Shown in pieces: positions 33,245 to 41,914 of a DNA stretch of 64,000 nt. The DNA lies in assembly GCF_035978755.1 (NCBI RefSeq), contig NZ_CP108414.1, positions 2,232,001 through 2,296,000 on the forward strand, given 5' to 3'. Below the pieces are notes generated by a model. That model saw only the letters and a list, made by a program, of their open reading frames with translations. It searched no databases and was not told the origin of the DNA. The DNA comes from Streptomyces sp. NBC_01298 (GTDB taxonomy: Bacteria > Actinomycetota > Actinomycetes > Streptomycetales > Streptomycetaceae). Numbering within the stretch: the stretch's first letter is position 1; each line of letters starts with the position of its first letter. The translations under genes were made by a program, and so were the position numbers.

Positions 33245-33730
33245 TCAGGCCACGCCGGAGGCGGATCCTCGCTCGCGCACGGTCAGCCGGCGCAGGATCG
33301 CCCGGACCCGGTCGCTCGACTCGTCGGCCGCGTCTATGGACTCTATGCACTGCCAGTACAGACTCTCGTCGTCCGTCCCGCAGGCCACCCCGACCAGCGC
33401 TATGCCCACTTCTCCGAGCAGCGCCTGGAGCCCGAGCAACGCCTGCCGGGTCTCCGTCACCTCGGTCAACTGCGCAGCCCTGGGCGGGAGATCGGGCGCA
33501 TAGCCCTCTCCACGCAGAGCCGCCCGGTCGAGTACCCCGCAGCCCCTGCCTCCCGCTTCACCCAGCCCCCGCGCCTCCGATCTCAGCTCCGGCGGCCCGG
33601 TGACCGCCAACCAGCTCCCGATGCCCTGCGCGAGGGCCTGTGCCTGCCAGGCCTCGCCCACGATGTCCCATGCAGCCCCGCTCTGCGCCAGCGCGTGCCG
33701 GCCGGCTGCGATGAGCCGTACCGCGTCCAT
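33245..33730 (-). CDS. Hypothetical protein (possibly DUF6099 family)
   Basis: 161 residues, mainly helical: MDAVRLIAAGRHALAQSG, then WDIVGEAWQAQALAQGIG and PPELRSEARGLGEAGGRG. It resembles a small Streptomyces family that I recall as DUF6099; this is not verified. The start is set at ATG 33730, with GGGGGA 6 nt upstream; an extended start at 33790 would add 20 residues unlike the family. No function is known. Confidence 0.65.
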   Translation of the reverse strand: MDAVRLIAAGRHALAQSGAAWDIVGEAWQAQALAQGIGSWLAVTGPPELRSEARGLGEAGGRGCGVLDRAALRGEGYAPDLPPRAAQLTEVTETRQALLGLQALLGEVGIALVGVACGTDDESLYWQCIESIDAADESSDRVRAILRRLTVRERGSASGVA

Positions 33731-33854
33731 ATGCCGTCCCCCGTCCGCACGACATCTCGCCGTTCTCTCCACTACCCAGAGTGAGGGCAACGGGCCGGTA
33801 AAGCCAGGGGTATTCGGAAATTGTGGACACCGAAGATGGTTGTGGATATCGCCA

Positions 33855-34292
33855 TCACTCCGAAGAGTGACAATCTGCCCCCGAAGTGCCCGGTACGGGG
33901 AACCTCAGCTCGTTCCGCTCGATCTTCGCGGCGAGCGCATCCAGCACATCGACCCCGAGCACCTCACAGAACTGCAGCAGGTAGGCGAGCACGTCGGCCA
34001 CCTCATCGGCCACTCTGTGCGCGGTCTCCGGCTTCTCCATGACCGCTGCGGACTGTTCCGGTGTCAGCCACTGGAAGATCTCCACCAGTTCGGACGCCTC
34101 GACGCTCAGCGCGACCGCCAGGTTCTTCGGCGTGTGGAAGGGCTCCCACCCGCGCGCCGCCGCGAACTCGGCGAGCCGCCGCTGGAGCCGGTCGATCCGC
34201 TCGCCGCCCCCCTCGCCCTCTCCTGTCACTCCACGCTCCCCAGCCACTCCGCTCTCTCCACTCTCTCCGCCCGTGCGCCGCTCTTCGCTCAT
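33855..34292 (-). CDS. MazG-like nucleotide pyrophosphohydrolase
   Basis: 145 residues. The all-alpha NTP-PPase core is clear: HTPKNLAVALSVEASELVEIFQWL carries the metal-binding ExxE, and DEVADVLAYLLQFCEVLGVD carries the second ExxD. Such proteins hydrolyse non-canonical (d)NTPs. The N-terminal 30 residues are Gly/Glu/Ser-rich and disordered. ATG 34292 overlaps the stop of the upstream ATPase gene (ATGA), so the two proteins are produced together. Confidence 0.85.
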   Translation of the reverse strand: MSEERRTGGESGESGVAGERGVTGEGEGGGERIDRLQRRLAEFAAARGWEPFHTPKNLAVALSVEASELVEIFQWLTPEQSAAVMEKPETAHRVADEVADVLAYLLQFCEVLGVDVLDALAAKIERNELRFPVPGTSGADCHSSE

Positions 34293-35938
34293 GCGCCCAG
34301 GTCTACCACCGAGATGCCCGGCACTCCCCGGGCGGCCGTCGCGCAGGCCTCACCCGCCGAGGCCGCCAGCCTGACCTGCCCGCGCGCGCAGGCCAGTACG
34401 GCCAGCCGCAGCAGTTCGGCGGTCTGCCGGCCGTCCAGGTCCCGGTCGAATCCGTCCGCGAGCACCGTCAGCGCCTGACGCGCGGTGGGCAGTTCGGCCG
34501 CCGGATCCACGTCCAGGACCCCCGGCCCGGTCAACAGCACCAGCGCGAGGGCGAGGAAGCGCAGCTCGCCCGCGCCCAGCCGGGCCAGCTCGGTGGCGGG
34601 CCTGTCGGGGCCCCGGTCCAGCAAGCCGGTGACCGGGCCGCCCTCGGGAGCCCGTACGTCCAGGCCGGCCACCCACCCCGCGCAGCCGGTACGGGCGGCC
34701 CCGGTCAGCAACCCGTACCGGGTGCCGCACTCCAGGCGGGTCCGGCGCAGTACGTCGGCCAGGTTCGCGCAGTCGCCCAGCAACCGCCCCTCCCCCGGCC
34801 GGGCCGGCTCCCGCATCCGCTCCGGGCGGGGGTCACAGGGGAACACCGAGCGCAGCGCGACCACGACCTGCTCGGCGGCGGCCAGCACCTGCCGCTGCCC
34901 CTCGGTGGACCCGGCCACGCGCAGCGGGAGCAGCGCGGTCCCGAGCCGGTCGTCGGGCAGCGGGGCCCGGGTGACCCCGGTGGCCCCACCGGTCAGCCAG
35001 GCCGCCTGGACGGACCGTCGCCCGGGATCGCGCAGCGCGGTGGCGAGGAGCACCTGCCCGTCCACGGAGAGCCGTTCACCGACGATCCGCAGCTCGGGCT
35101 CCGCCTGGACGGCGAGGTCGAGCCGGACCGGACCGGCGGGGCCGTCGACCGTGCAGCCGATCCGGAACCCCCTGCGCCGCTCGGCGTCGGGCACCGCCCC
35201 GTCGGGGATCCGGGCCCGCGCGTCGGGGAACACCTCGCCGAGGGTGGCCCCGGCACCCAGAGCGGCCAGGGCCCCGTAGGCCTCCAGCGCCTGGGACTTG
35301 CCGCTCCCGCTCGGCCCGGCGAAGAGGGTGACGGGCCCGAGGGCGAACCGGGCCCCACGGTGCGCCCCGTAGGCGGAGAGCCGCAACTCGGTGACGGCGG
35401 GCCGCAAATGCGTGGCGCCTGCGGCGGGCGAAGCCGTGCCCCGCGCCCGAGCGGAGCCCCGCGCCACCCCCTGAACCCCGTTTGGCCCCGAACCCTGAGC
35501 CGGGACCTGCCCCGAGGCCGGAGCCGGAGCCGAGGCCTGAGCCGGAGCCGAGGCCTGAGCAGCGGCAGGAGCCGGAACCCGGCCCGCGCCTAACCCCGGT
35601 GCGGCGAACACGGAGGGAGCCGCAGGAACTGCGGGGCCGGCGGAGGTGACGGATCCGGGCAACACCTCGGCGGACACTGCGCAGGTCGCGGGGACGGCGG
35701 GCCCGGCGGAAGCCGCAGATGCGGTGGGAACGGCCAACACGACGGCGGAAGCGGCGGAGGCGGCGGGTACGGCCGGCACGGCGGCGGGTACGGCGGAAGC
35801 GGCGGAGGCCGCAGGCCCGGCCAGCCCAGCGGAGGCCGCAGGCCCGGACGGCGAGGCGGTGGGCGTGGGCGCGGACGGCGCCGCGGGAGCCGTGGCGGTG
35901 GGCGTGGGGGCGGCGGGAGCCGTGGGGGGTGAGGTCAT
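34289..35938 (-). CDS. AAA-type ATPase with Ala/Pro-rich N-terminal extension
   Basis: 549 residues. Residues ~1-180 are Ala/Pro/Ser/Val low complexity with imperfect repeats (SAASAV, PAVPAA, QASAPA) and no predicted fold. From ~185 an SMC/RecF-like ATPase begins: LRLSAYGAHRGARFALGPVTLFAGPSGSGKS in order, with a Walker A P-loop. Towards the end, ARLGAGELRFLALALVLLTGPGVLDVD resembles the signature/Walker B region. No ATG or GTG lies close to the conserved start; a TTG in ATHLRPAVTEL is possible but lacks an RBS, so I keep the long form. It overlaps the MazG-like gene. Confidence 0.75.
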   Translation of the reverse strand: MTSPPTAPAAPTPTATAPAAPSAPTPTASPSGPAASAGLAGPAASAASAVPAAVPAVPAASAASAVVLAVPTASAASAGPAVPATCAVSAEVLPGSVTSAGPAVPAAPSVFAAPGLGAGRVPAPAAAQASAPAQASAPAPASGQVPAQGSGPNGVQGVARGSARARGTASPAAGATHLRPAVTELRLSAYGAHRGARFALGPVTLFAGPSGSGKSQALEAYGALAALGAGATLGEVFPDARARIPDGAVPDAERRRGFRIGCTVDGPAGPVRLDLAVQAEPELRIVGERLSVDGQVLLATALRDPGRRSVQAAWLTGGATGVTRAPLPDDRLGTALLPLRVAGSTEGQRQVLAAAEQVVVALRSVFPCDPRPERMREPARPGEGRLLGDCANLADVLRRTRLECGTRYGLLTGAARTGCAGWVAGLDVRAPEGGPVTGLLDRGPDRPATELARLGAGELRFLALALVLLTGPGVLDVDPAAELPTARQALTVLADGFDRDLDGRQTAELLRLAVLACARGQVRLAASAGEACATAARGVPGISVVDLGA

Positions 35939-36005
35939 GCGCGGGACGGTACGGGCCGCCGGACCCCCCGTGGGTGCGGCGAACCGTTCCGTCCGCGGGA
36001 CCTTC

Positions 36006-36401
36006 CTACGATCGGGGGACGGCCGCGGCCGCGATCCCCTCCACCTCGGTCCCGACGGGCGCCAGCAGGAAGACGTTCCGGTCGACCCGGTGCATCCCGC
36101 TGCCCAGCCCGAAGACCACGCCGCTGCTGAAGTCCAGGATGCGCTTGGCCACTTCGCCGTCCGCGCCCGTGAGGTCCAGCAGCACCGGGATCTGCGCGAT
36201 CAGGTACTCCGCCACCTCCCGCGCGTCCGCGAATACCTGGACCCGGATCACCACGAAGCGCCGCTGCTCCGCCGCGGACGCCCCGGGAACCGTGGGGATC
36301 GTGCGGTGATCCACCCGGGAGGGCCACTCGTTGCGACTCCGCAGGGGGACCACCTGCGCGAGCCCCTCCCACTGTTCGTCGGTGACGTCGTACCTGCTCA
36401 C
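36006..36401 (-). CDS. SepF-type cell division protein (paralogue)
   Basis: 131 residues. The C-terminal ~85 residues match the SepF fold: VVIRVQVFADAREVAEYLIAQIPVLLDL, then AKRILDFSSGVVFGLGSGMHRV and NVFLLAPVGTEV. SepF anchors FtsZ to the membrane, and Streptomyces carry several homologues. This one lies away from the ftsZ cluster, so it is more likely SepF2 or SepF3. The N-terminus lacks an obvious amphipathic membrane helix. The start is GTG 36401. Confidence 0.82.
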   Translation of the reverse strand: MSRYDVTDEQWEGLAQVVPLRSRNEWPSRVDHRTIPTVPGASAAEQRRFVVIRVQVFADAREVAEYLIAQIPVLLDLTGADGEVAKRILDFSSGVVFGLGSGMHRVDRNVFLLAPVGTEVEGIAAAAVPRS

Positions 36402-36548
36402 CAGGCCGCCTCGGCCTTGCGCTTCATGTGCATCCCCCCATCCTCTCGCGTTTCACCCGTTCAGCCCAACACCGACACGAGGCAGCTGAGACACCCCCGG
36501 CGACCGACGCCGGCCGCGAGCCCGACCATCCCCCGCCCGCCCTGTAGG

Positions 36549-36567
36549 TTAGGTTAGGCATACCTAA
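36549..36567. promoter_or_regulatory. Iron box (DmdR/IdeR operator)
   Basis: TTAGGTTAGGCATACCTAA differs little from the actinomycete Iron-box consensus TTAGGTTAGGCTAACCTAA. It lies 39 bp before the ATG of the DUF2470 gene, so that gene should be repressed in iron-replete cells. Confidence 0.85.
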
Positions 36568-36606
36568 GTACGTGCCATCTCGCCACTCGGGACGACGGAG
36601 ATCCAC

Positions 36607-37317
36607 ATGCACCTGCCCCTGCCGCTGCCCACCGACGCCGAGCGGGTCCGGTCCATCCTGGCCGCCGCGCACTCCATGACCGTCGTCACCGACGGGCAGC
36701 GCACGGAGATCCGCCACCTCGACGGCACCGATCCCCTGGGCCGCCTGCACCTGCACCCCGCCGAGCCGGGCGGTCGCGCCGAGCACCGCCCCGCGATCCG
36801 GATGGAGTTCACGGACATCGCACCGACCCCGGTACGGGACCGCGTGCGCACCCGGGTCACCCTCGTCGGCCGCCTGCTCACCCCGTTCGACGAGGAGGGG
36901 GCCGACTCCACCTGCGTGGAGTTCGAGCGCGCCGTTCTCGAAACCGCCGACGGCGCCCGCTCGTACGTCGGGCTCGACGAGCTGGACGCGGCCCACCCCG
37001 ACCCGCTCGCCTCCTACGAGGCCGGGATGCTCACCCACCTCCTCGACGACCACGCCGAACTCGTCACCCTCCTGCTGCGCCTGGTCCGGCCGCGGCCGGC
37101 GGGGGAGGCGGGCGCCGGGTCCGCCGTCCTGCGCGCACTGCCCCTCGCCATGGACCGGTACGGGATCATCCTGCGCCTGGAGGAGCGGCGCGGCCACCGC
37201 GACGTACGGATCCCCTTCCCCTCCCCGCTCGACGACGTGGAGCAGTCCGGGGCGCAGATCCAGGCCCTGTTCAGCGCGGCCCGGCGCAGCTCGCACCGCA
37301 ACACCCTGCCCGCCTGA
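36607..37317 (+). CDS. DUF2470 domain-containing protein, iron-regulated
   Basis: 236 residues. The N-terminal part resembles a split-barrel flavin/haem-binding (HugZ-like) region. The C-terminal ~90 residues carry the DUF2470 pattern: DPLASYEAGMLTHLLDDHAEL, MDRYGIILRLE and DVRIPFPSPLDDVEQ. HugZ-like proteins bind or degrade haem, so a role in haem-iron use under iron starvation is plausible. GGAG lies 6 nt before the ATG, and an Iron box lies upstream. The reaction is not proven. Confidence 0.82.
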   Translation: MHLPLPLPTDAERVRSILAAAHSMTVVTDGQRTEIRHLDGTDPLGRLHLHPAEPGGRAEHRPAIRMEFTDIAPTPVRDRVRTRVTLVGRLLTPFDEEGADSTCVEFERAVLETADGARSYVGLDELDAAHPDPLASYEAGMLTHLLDDHAELVTLLLRLVRPRPAGEAGAGSAVLRALPLAMDRYGIILRLEERRGHRDVRIPFPSPLDDVEQSGAQIQALFSAARRSSHRNTLPA

Positions 37318-37407
37318 GGGAAGGCCGCCCCGGAGCGGGTCATTCCACAACAGGACGTCAAATGAGCGCCGAAACCCGGAACAACGATCCCCCGGCGACC
37401 TGTTGGG

Positions 37408-38334
37408 ATGATCATGAAGGCAATCACATACACCGCATACGGAACGCCTGACATCCTCGCCCTCACCGAGGTTCCGGAGCCCAAGGTCGCGCCGGGCGAG
37501 GTCCTCGTCCGCGTCAGGGCCGCCGGGGTGAACCCGGTGGACTGGAAGCTCGCCGCCGGATACCTCGATTCGATCCTCGAAGTCCGCTACCCGGTCATAC
37601 CCGGCTGGGACGTCGCGGGCGTCGTCGAGGCGGTCGGCGAGGACACCTTCGACTACGCCGTCGGCGACGAGGTGTACGGATACGTCCGCAAGGAGTGGGT
37701 GGAGCTGGGCACTTACGCCGAGCTGGTCTCCGCTCCCGTCCGCACCCTCGCCCGCAAGCCGCGCGAGCTGACCTTCGAGCAGGCCGCCGGCATCCCGCTG
37801 GCCGGGCTCACCGCCTACCAGTCGCTGACCCGCGTGGGGCTCCGGGCCGGCGAGACCGTGCTCATCCACTCCGCCGCGGGCGGCACCGGCTCCTTCGGCG
37901 TGCAGATAGCCGTCGCGCTCGGCCTGCGCGTCATCGGCACGGCCGGCGCGCACAACCACGACTACCTGCGCTCGCTGGGCGCCGAACCGGTCCTGTACGG
38001 CGAGGGCTTCGCCGACCGGGTCCGCGAGCTGGCGCCCGAAGGGGTGGACGCCGCCCTGGACTTCTTCGGCGACGACGTCGTCCCGGTGCTCCAGTCCCTG
38101 GTCAAGGAGCGGCACCGGGTGGTGTCGATCGCCGACTACACCGCGGCCGCCCAGGGCGCGCACCAGCTGTGGGTCCGCCCGGACACCGCCGACCTGACCT
38201 TCCTGGCCGAACTCGCGGACAAGGGCGGGCTCACGGTCAACGTGGAGCACGCCCTGCCGCTGGCCGAGGCGGCGAAGGCCTGGGAGCTGAACGCCACGGG
38301 CCGCACCCGCGGCAAGATCGTCCTCACGGTCTGA
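37408..38334 (+). CDS. NADP-dependent quinone oxidoreductase-like (MDR superfamily)
   Basis: A 308-residue medium-chain dehydrogenase/reductase without zinc ligands. Conserved features are KAITYTAYGTPDILALTEVPEP, GVNPVDWKLAAGYLD, PGWDVAGVVEAVG, and the nucleotide loop HSAAGGTGSFGVQIA, ending in GRTRGKIVLTV. It probably reduces quinones or enones. The second in-frame ATG (37414, MKAITYTAYG) is the more usual family start, and no RBS separates the two. The 90 bp before it hold no gene. Confidence 0.88.
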   Translation: MIMKAITYTAYGTPDILALTEVPEPKVAPGEVLVRVRAAGVNPVDWKLAAGYLDSILEVRYPVIPGWDVAGVVEAVGEDTFDYAVGDEVYGYVRKEWVELGTYAELVSAPVRTLARKPRELTFEQAAGIPLAGLTAYQSLTRVGLRAGETVLIHSAAGGTGSFGVQIAVALGLRVIGTAGAHNHDYLRSLGAEPVLYGEGFADRVRELAPEGVDAALDFFGDDVVPVLQSLVKERHRVVSIADYTAAAQGAHQLWVRPDTADLTFLAELADKGGLTVNVEHALPLAEAAKAWELNATGRTRGKIVLTV

Positions 38335-38396
38335 GGTGATACCCGGGGAACGGCGAACGGGGAACGGGGCCCGGGCAACGGCCCCCGCACGCGGAC

Positions 38397-38427
38397 GTGC
38401 CGCCGGAGCGTCTCGCTCCGGCGGCAC
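38397..38427. terminator. Strong bidirectional hairpin terminator
   Basis: A perfect 14-bp stem (38397-38410 with 38414-38427) and a TCT loop, between the convergent oxidoreductase and ferredoxin genes. Confidence 0.85.
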
Positions 38428-38450
38428 GGGGTCGGTCCCTTGGGCGACAC

Positions 38451-38828
38451 TCAGGACGTGATCGGCGGCGCCGTCCCGCCGCCGGTCCCGCCGCCCGCCG
38501 CGCCGAGCGAGGGGCCGACCGCGCGCAGGGCGCCCGGTGTGCGCCCCTCGCCCCAGCCGATCTCCCGCCGGTAGCTGCCGAGCAGGCCGCGGCCGGCGAG
38601 GGCGGCCTCGTCCCGTACGGCCGGGTCCTCGGGGACCGGCCGGGTCAGCGGGGACACGAACAGCGCGTCCACCGGGCAGTTGGCCTCGCACAGGAAGCAG
38701 GTCTGGCAGTCCTCCTGCCGGGCGAGCAGCGGGATCCCCTCCGGCCCCCGCTCGAAGACGTCGGTCGGGCAGACCTCCACGCACTTGTCGCAGGCAATGC
38801 ACCGCTCGGCCGAAACCAGCTCGATCAT
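38451..38828 (-). CDS. Two-[4Fe-4S] ferredoxin, AprB-like
   Basis: 125 residues. Two cluster motifs of CxxCxxCxxxCP form are seen: CIACDKCVEVCP (about residue 10) and CQTCFLCEANCP (about 43). A C-terminal extension of ~70 residues ends in a Gly-rich tail, a layout like the beta subunit of APS reductase. The ATG overlaps the stop of the flavoprotein gene, so the two are a complex. It is the last gene of the eight-gene sulfur operon. Electron transfer to or from the flavoprotein is inferred. Confidence 0.85.
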   Translation of the reverse strand: MIELVSAERCIACDKCVEVCPTDVFERGPEGIPLLARQEDCQTCFLCEANCPVDALFVSPLTRPVPEDPAVRDEAALAGRGLLGSYRREIGWGEGRTPGALRAVGPSLGAAGGGTGGGTAPPITS

Positions 38829-40405
38829 GCGACCAGCTCCGCCGGCCGCGTCCACACCCGGTCGAGCCCGCCCGTGACGATCCGGTGGTGCTGCGCCGGG
38901 TCCTGCCCCGGGTGGTCGAGCCGGCGGGCCATCCCGCGGCTCTCCGTACGGGCCAGCGCCGAGGCGTACATCCAGCGGGCGTGCGCCGTCATGGCCGCCG
39001 CCTGCCGGACCTTGACCAGCCCGGCGCCCTCCCCGCGGAGGGAGCGCACCTGCGCCCAAAGCTCGTCGAGGGCGCCGAGCGCGCCGGTGAGGACGGGGCC
39101 GCGCCGCAGGTAGTTCTTGTCGTACGGCAGCACCTCCTCCTGTACGAGCCGTACGAGTTCCCGTGCCTCCCCGGGCCCGGCCGCTGACCCGGCGCCCCCG
39201 GTCGGCCGCAGGCCCGCCCCGCCGGCCCCGGTGACCGGCCGGAAGGCGGCCCGGACCGAGCCCAGCGCGCGGGCGTACCGGGCCGCGCCGGCCCCCGCCC
39301 AACTGCCCGAGGACATCGCCCAGGCGGCGTTGTGGCTGCCGCCTCCGGTGAAGCCCCCGCAGATCTCCTCGCGGGTGGCCGCGTCCCCGGCGGCGTACAA
39401 CCCGGGGACCGAGGTGGCGCAGTCGTCCCCCGTGATCCGGATGCCGCCGGTGCCGCGGACGGTGCCCTCGGCCAGCAGCGTGACGGAGAAGCGGTCGGTG
39501 AAGGGGTCGATGCCGAGCCGGTCGAAGGTGAGGAAGAAGTTCGGCTGCGCGAGCCGCATCGCGGCCTGCGCGGTGGTGTCGGCCCGGTCGAGGCGGGCGA
39601 AGACCCGGGCTCCGGTGAGGAGTTCACCGGCGATGGCGGAGCGCCCGCCTTGGCTGGCGGCGCCCTCCAGGACCTCGCCGTCCTCCCGGTAGAAGGTGGC
39701 GAAGGAGTAGAAGGCCGTCTTGGTGACGGAGGTGCCCTCGGGGGCGATCCCGTAGGAGTTGGAGAACTCCATGCCGGACAGTTCGGCCCCGGTCTCGGCG
39801 GCGAACAGCGCGCCGTCCCCGGTGTTGGTGTTGGTGCCGAGCGCGCCGCTGAGGAAGGCGCAGCCCCCGGTGGCCAGGACGACGGCGCCGGCCCGGACCC
39901 GGTAGGGCTCGCCGGCCTGGCGCCGGTATCCGGCGGCGCCCGCGACCGCTCCGTCCGCGTCGGTCAGCAGCTCGGCGACCGGGCTGTGGTCGAGGATCCG
40001 GACCCCGGCGCGGCGGATCCGGATGCGCATCCGCCGCATGTACTCCGGCCCCTGGAGGCCGTTTCGGAGCGGACTGCCGTCGGGGCCGGTCGGGAAGGGG
40101 TAGCGCCCCTCGTCGGCCAGCTCGTTCATCCGGGCGTACGTCTCGTCGAGCACCCGGGACATCCACCGCCGGTCGGCGAGGTACCCGCCGAGCCCCTCGC
40201 GGCTCGCCATCGCGGCCTCACGGGCCGCCGGCTCCGGCGGGACGTACCAGACGCCGGTGCCGCCGGCGGCCGTCGCCCCGCTGGTGCCGCAGTAGCCCTT
40301 GTCGGCGAGGACGACGGAGGCCCCGGCCCCGGCCGCCTTGAGGGCGGCCCAGGTGGCGGCGGGGCCCCCGCCGACCACGAGCACGTCGGCGACGTGCTCG
40401 CTCAC
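38825..40405 (-). CDS. FAD-dependent oxidoreductase, AprA/fumarate reductase-like flavoprotein
   Basis: 526 residues. The FAD-binding motif VLVVGGGPAATWAALKAAG is at the N-terminus, with GTSGATAAGG after it. VVLATGGCAFLSGALGTNTNTGDG and GLYAAGDAATREEICGGFTGGGSHNAAWAM are diagnostic of the succinate dehydrogenase/fumarate reductase/APS reductase flavoprotein superfamily. It is paired with a double-cluster ferredoxin as in AprBA, and lies in an operon for organosulfur scavenging. It may reduce a sulfur oxyanion or an oxidised organosulfur product. The GTG start at 40405 overlaps the monooxygenase stop. A Gly/Ala insert near residue 410 is low complexity. Confidence 0.82.
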   Translation of the reverse strand: MSEHVADVLVVGGGPAATWAALKAAGAGASVVLADKGYCGTSGATAAGGTGVWYVPPEPAAREAAMASREGLGGYLADRRWMSRVLDETYARMNELADEGRYPFPTGPDGSPLRNGLQGPEYMRRMRIRIRRAGVRILDHSPVAELLTDADGAVAGAAGYRRQAGEPYRVRAGAVVLATGGCAFLSGALGTNTNTGDGALFAAETGAELSGMEFSNSYGIAPEGTSVTKTAFYSFATFYREDGEVLEGAASQGGRSAIAGELLTGARVFARLDRADTTAQAAMRLAQPNFFLTFDRLGIDPFTDRFSVTLLAEGTVRGTGGIRITGDDCATSVPGLYAAGDAATREEICGGFTGGGSHNAAWAMSSGSWAGAGAARYARALGSVRAAFRPVTGAGGAGLRPTGGAGSAAGPGEARELVRLVQEEVLPYDKNYLRRGPVLTGALGALDELWAQVRSLRGEGAGLVKVRQAAAMTAHARWMYASALARTESRGMARRLDHPGQDPAQHHRIVTGGLDRVWTRPAELVA

Positions 40406-41775
40406 GCCCCGGCTCCGTGGCCGGCCGCCACTGCCGGCGCCGCTGCCGACGCTGCCGTCGTGTAGCGGTTGGCGGGGCGGGCCAGGCCGTAGTTCTCGCG
40501 CAGGGTCCGGCCCGTGTACTCGGTGCGGAAGAGCCCGCGGCGCTGCAGGATCGGCACGACCTGGTCGACGAAGTCGGTGAGCCCGGTGGGGAGTACGGGA
40601 GCCATGATGTTGAAGCCGTCGGCGGCCCCCTGGGTGAACCACTCCTCCAGCTGGTCGGCGATCTGCTCGGGCGTCCCCGCGAAGACGCGGTGGCCGCGGC
40701 CCGCGCCCAGGCGGGCGATCAGCTCGCGCAGGGTGAGGCCCTCGCGGCGGGCGAGCTCGGCGACGAGCGTGAAGCGGCTCTTGTTGCCGTTGACGTCCCG
40801 CTCCTCGGGCAGGTCGGGCAGCCCGCCGTCGAGCGGCAGCCCGGTGAGGTCCACGTTCAGCATGTTGGAGAGCTGCGCGAGGCCGTACTCCGGGATCTGG
40901 AGCTCGGTGAGCTCCTGCTCCAGGGCCCTGGCCTCGGCCTCGGTGGAACCGATGACGGGGGCGATGCCGGGCAGCACGAGCAGCTGGTCCTCGGAGCGGC
41001 CGTACTTGGCGAGGCGCGACTTGAGGTCCTTGTAGAAGGTCTGCCCGTCGGCGAGGGTCTGCTGCGCGGTGAAGACGGCCTCGGCGTACTGGGCGGCGAA
41101 CTCCTTGCCGTCCTCGGAGGACCCGGCCTGCACGAGCAGCGGGTGGCCCTGCGGGGAGCGGGGCACGTTGAGCGGTCCGGCGACGCCGAAGTACTCGCCC
41201 TTGTGCGCGGCGGGGTGGAGCTTGTCGGTGTCGGCGTAGACGCCGCCCTCCTTGTCGAGGACGATCGCGTCGTCCTCCCAGCTGTCCCAGAGCTTGGTGG
41301 CCACGTTGAGGAACTCGCGGGCCCGCTCGTAGCGGAGGTTGTGCTCGAGGTGCTCGTCGCGGTTGAAGTTGCGGGCCTCGTCGGCGCTGCCGGAGGTGAC
41401 GATGTTCCAGCCGGCCCGGCCGCCGCTGATGTGGTCGAGGGAGGCGAACTTCCGGGCCAGGTTGTAGGGCTCGTTGAAGGTGGTGGAGACGGTGGCGATG
41501 AGCCCGATGTGCTCGGTGACGGCGGCGATCGCGGAGAGCAGGGTGAGCGGCTCGAAGCCGCCGACGGCGTTGTATCGGGCCTTGCCCCAGAGGGCGACCC
41601 CGTCGGCGAAGAAGATCGAGTCGAGCCGCCCGCGCTCGGCGGTACGGGCCAGTTCCTGGAAGTAGCGCAGATCGGTGATCCGCTCGGGGCTGCTGGAGGG
41701 GTGGCGCCAGGCGGCGTCGTGGTGGCCCGCGTTCATGAGGAAGGCGTTGAGGTGGAGGGTCCGGGGTGCGGTCAT
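40402..41775 (-). CDS. NtaA/SnaA/DszA family FMN-dependent monooxygenase
   Basis: A 457-residue luciferase-like monooxygenase. Typical motifs: LNAFLMNAGHHDAAWRHP, STTFNEPYNLARKFASLDHISGGRAGWN in blocks, GPLNVPRSPQGHPLLVQAGSSEDGKEFAAQ in blocks, and a C-terminal GTPEQIADQLEEWFTQGAADGFNI. This subfamily uses FMNH2 to cleave C-S or C-N bonds (sulfones, nitrilotriacetate, dimethyl sulfide). The operon supplies an FMN reductase and a sulfonate-type transporter, so C-S cleavage for sulfur supply is the best inference. The 139-bp gap before it contains a duplicated 15-bp sequence (41867-41881 and 41892-41906). Confidence 0.88.
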   Translation of the reverse strand: MTAPRTLHLNAFLMNAGHHDAAWRHPSSSPERITDLRYFQELARTAERGRLDSIFFADGVALWGKARYNAVGGFEPLTLLSAIAAVTEHIGLIATVSTTFNEPYNLARKFASLDHISGGRAGWNIVTSGSADEARNFNRDEHLEHNLRYERAREFLNVATKLWDSWEDDAIVLDKEGGVYADTDKLHPAAHKGEYFGVAGPLNVPRSPQGHPLLVQAGSSEDGKEFAAQYAEAVFTAQQTLADGQTFYKDLKSRLAKYGRSEDQLLVLPGIAPVIGSTEAEARALEQELTELQIPEYGLAQLSNMLNVDLTGLPLDGGLPDLPEERDVNGNKSRFTLVAELARREGLTLRELIARLGAGRGHRVFAGTPEQIADQLEEWFTQGAADGFNIMAPVLPTGLTDFVDQVVPILQRRGLFRTEYTGRTLRENYGLARPANRYTTAASAAAPAVAAGHGAGA

Positions 41776-41914
41776 GTCGTGTCCTCGGTGGGGATGTGGG
41801 CGCGCGGCGCCCGCAAGGGTGTGGTCGTGGCGGGCCGGGCGGCCCGAGCGGCCGGGGGCCGGGAGGTCAGGGACGGCCGGCGGCCGAGGGTTCAGGGACG
41901 GCCGGCTCAGCGCC

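Noticed and set aside
34061..35593. A 510-codon plus-strand frame opposite the AAA ATPase
   Set aside because: Low-complexity Gly/Pro/Arg translation; the minus-strand frame contains Walker A and overlaps the MazG-like gene in an operon-like way.
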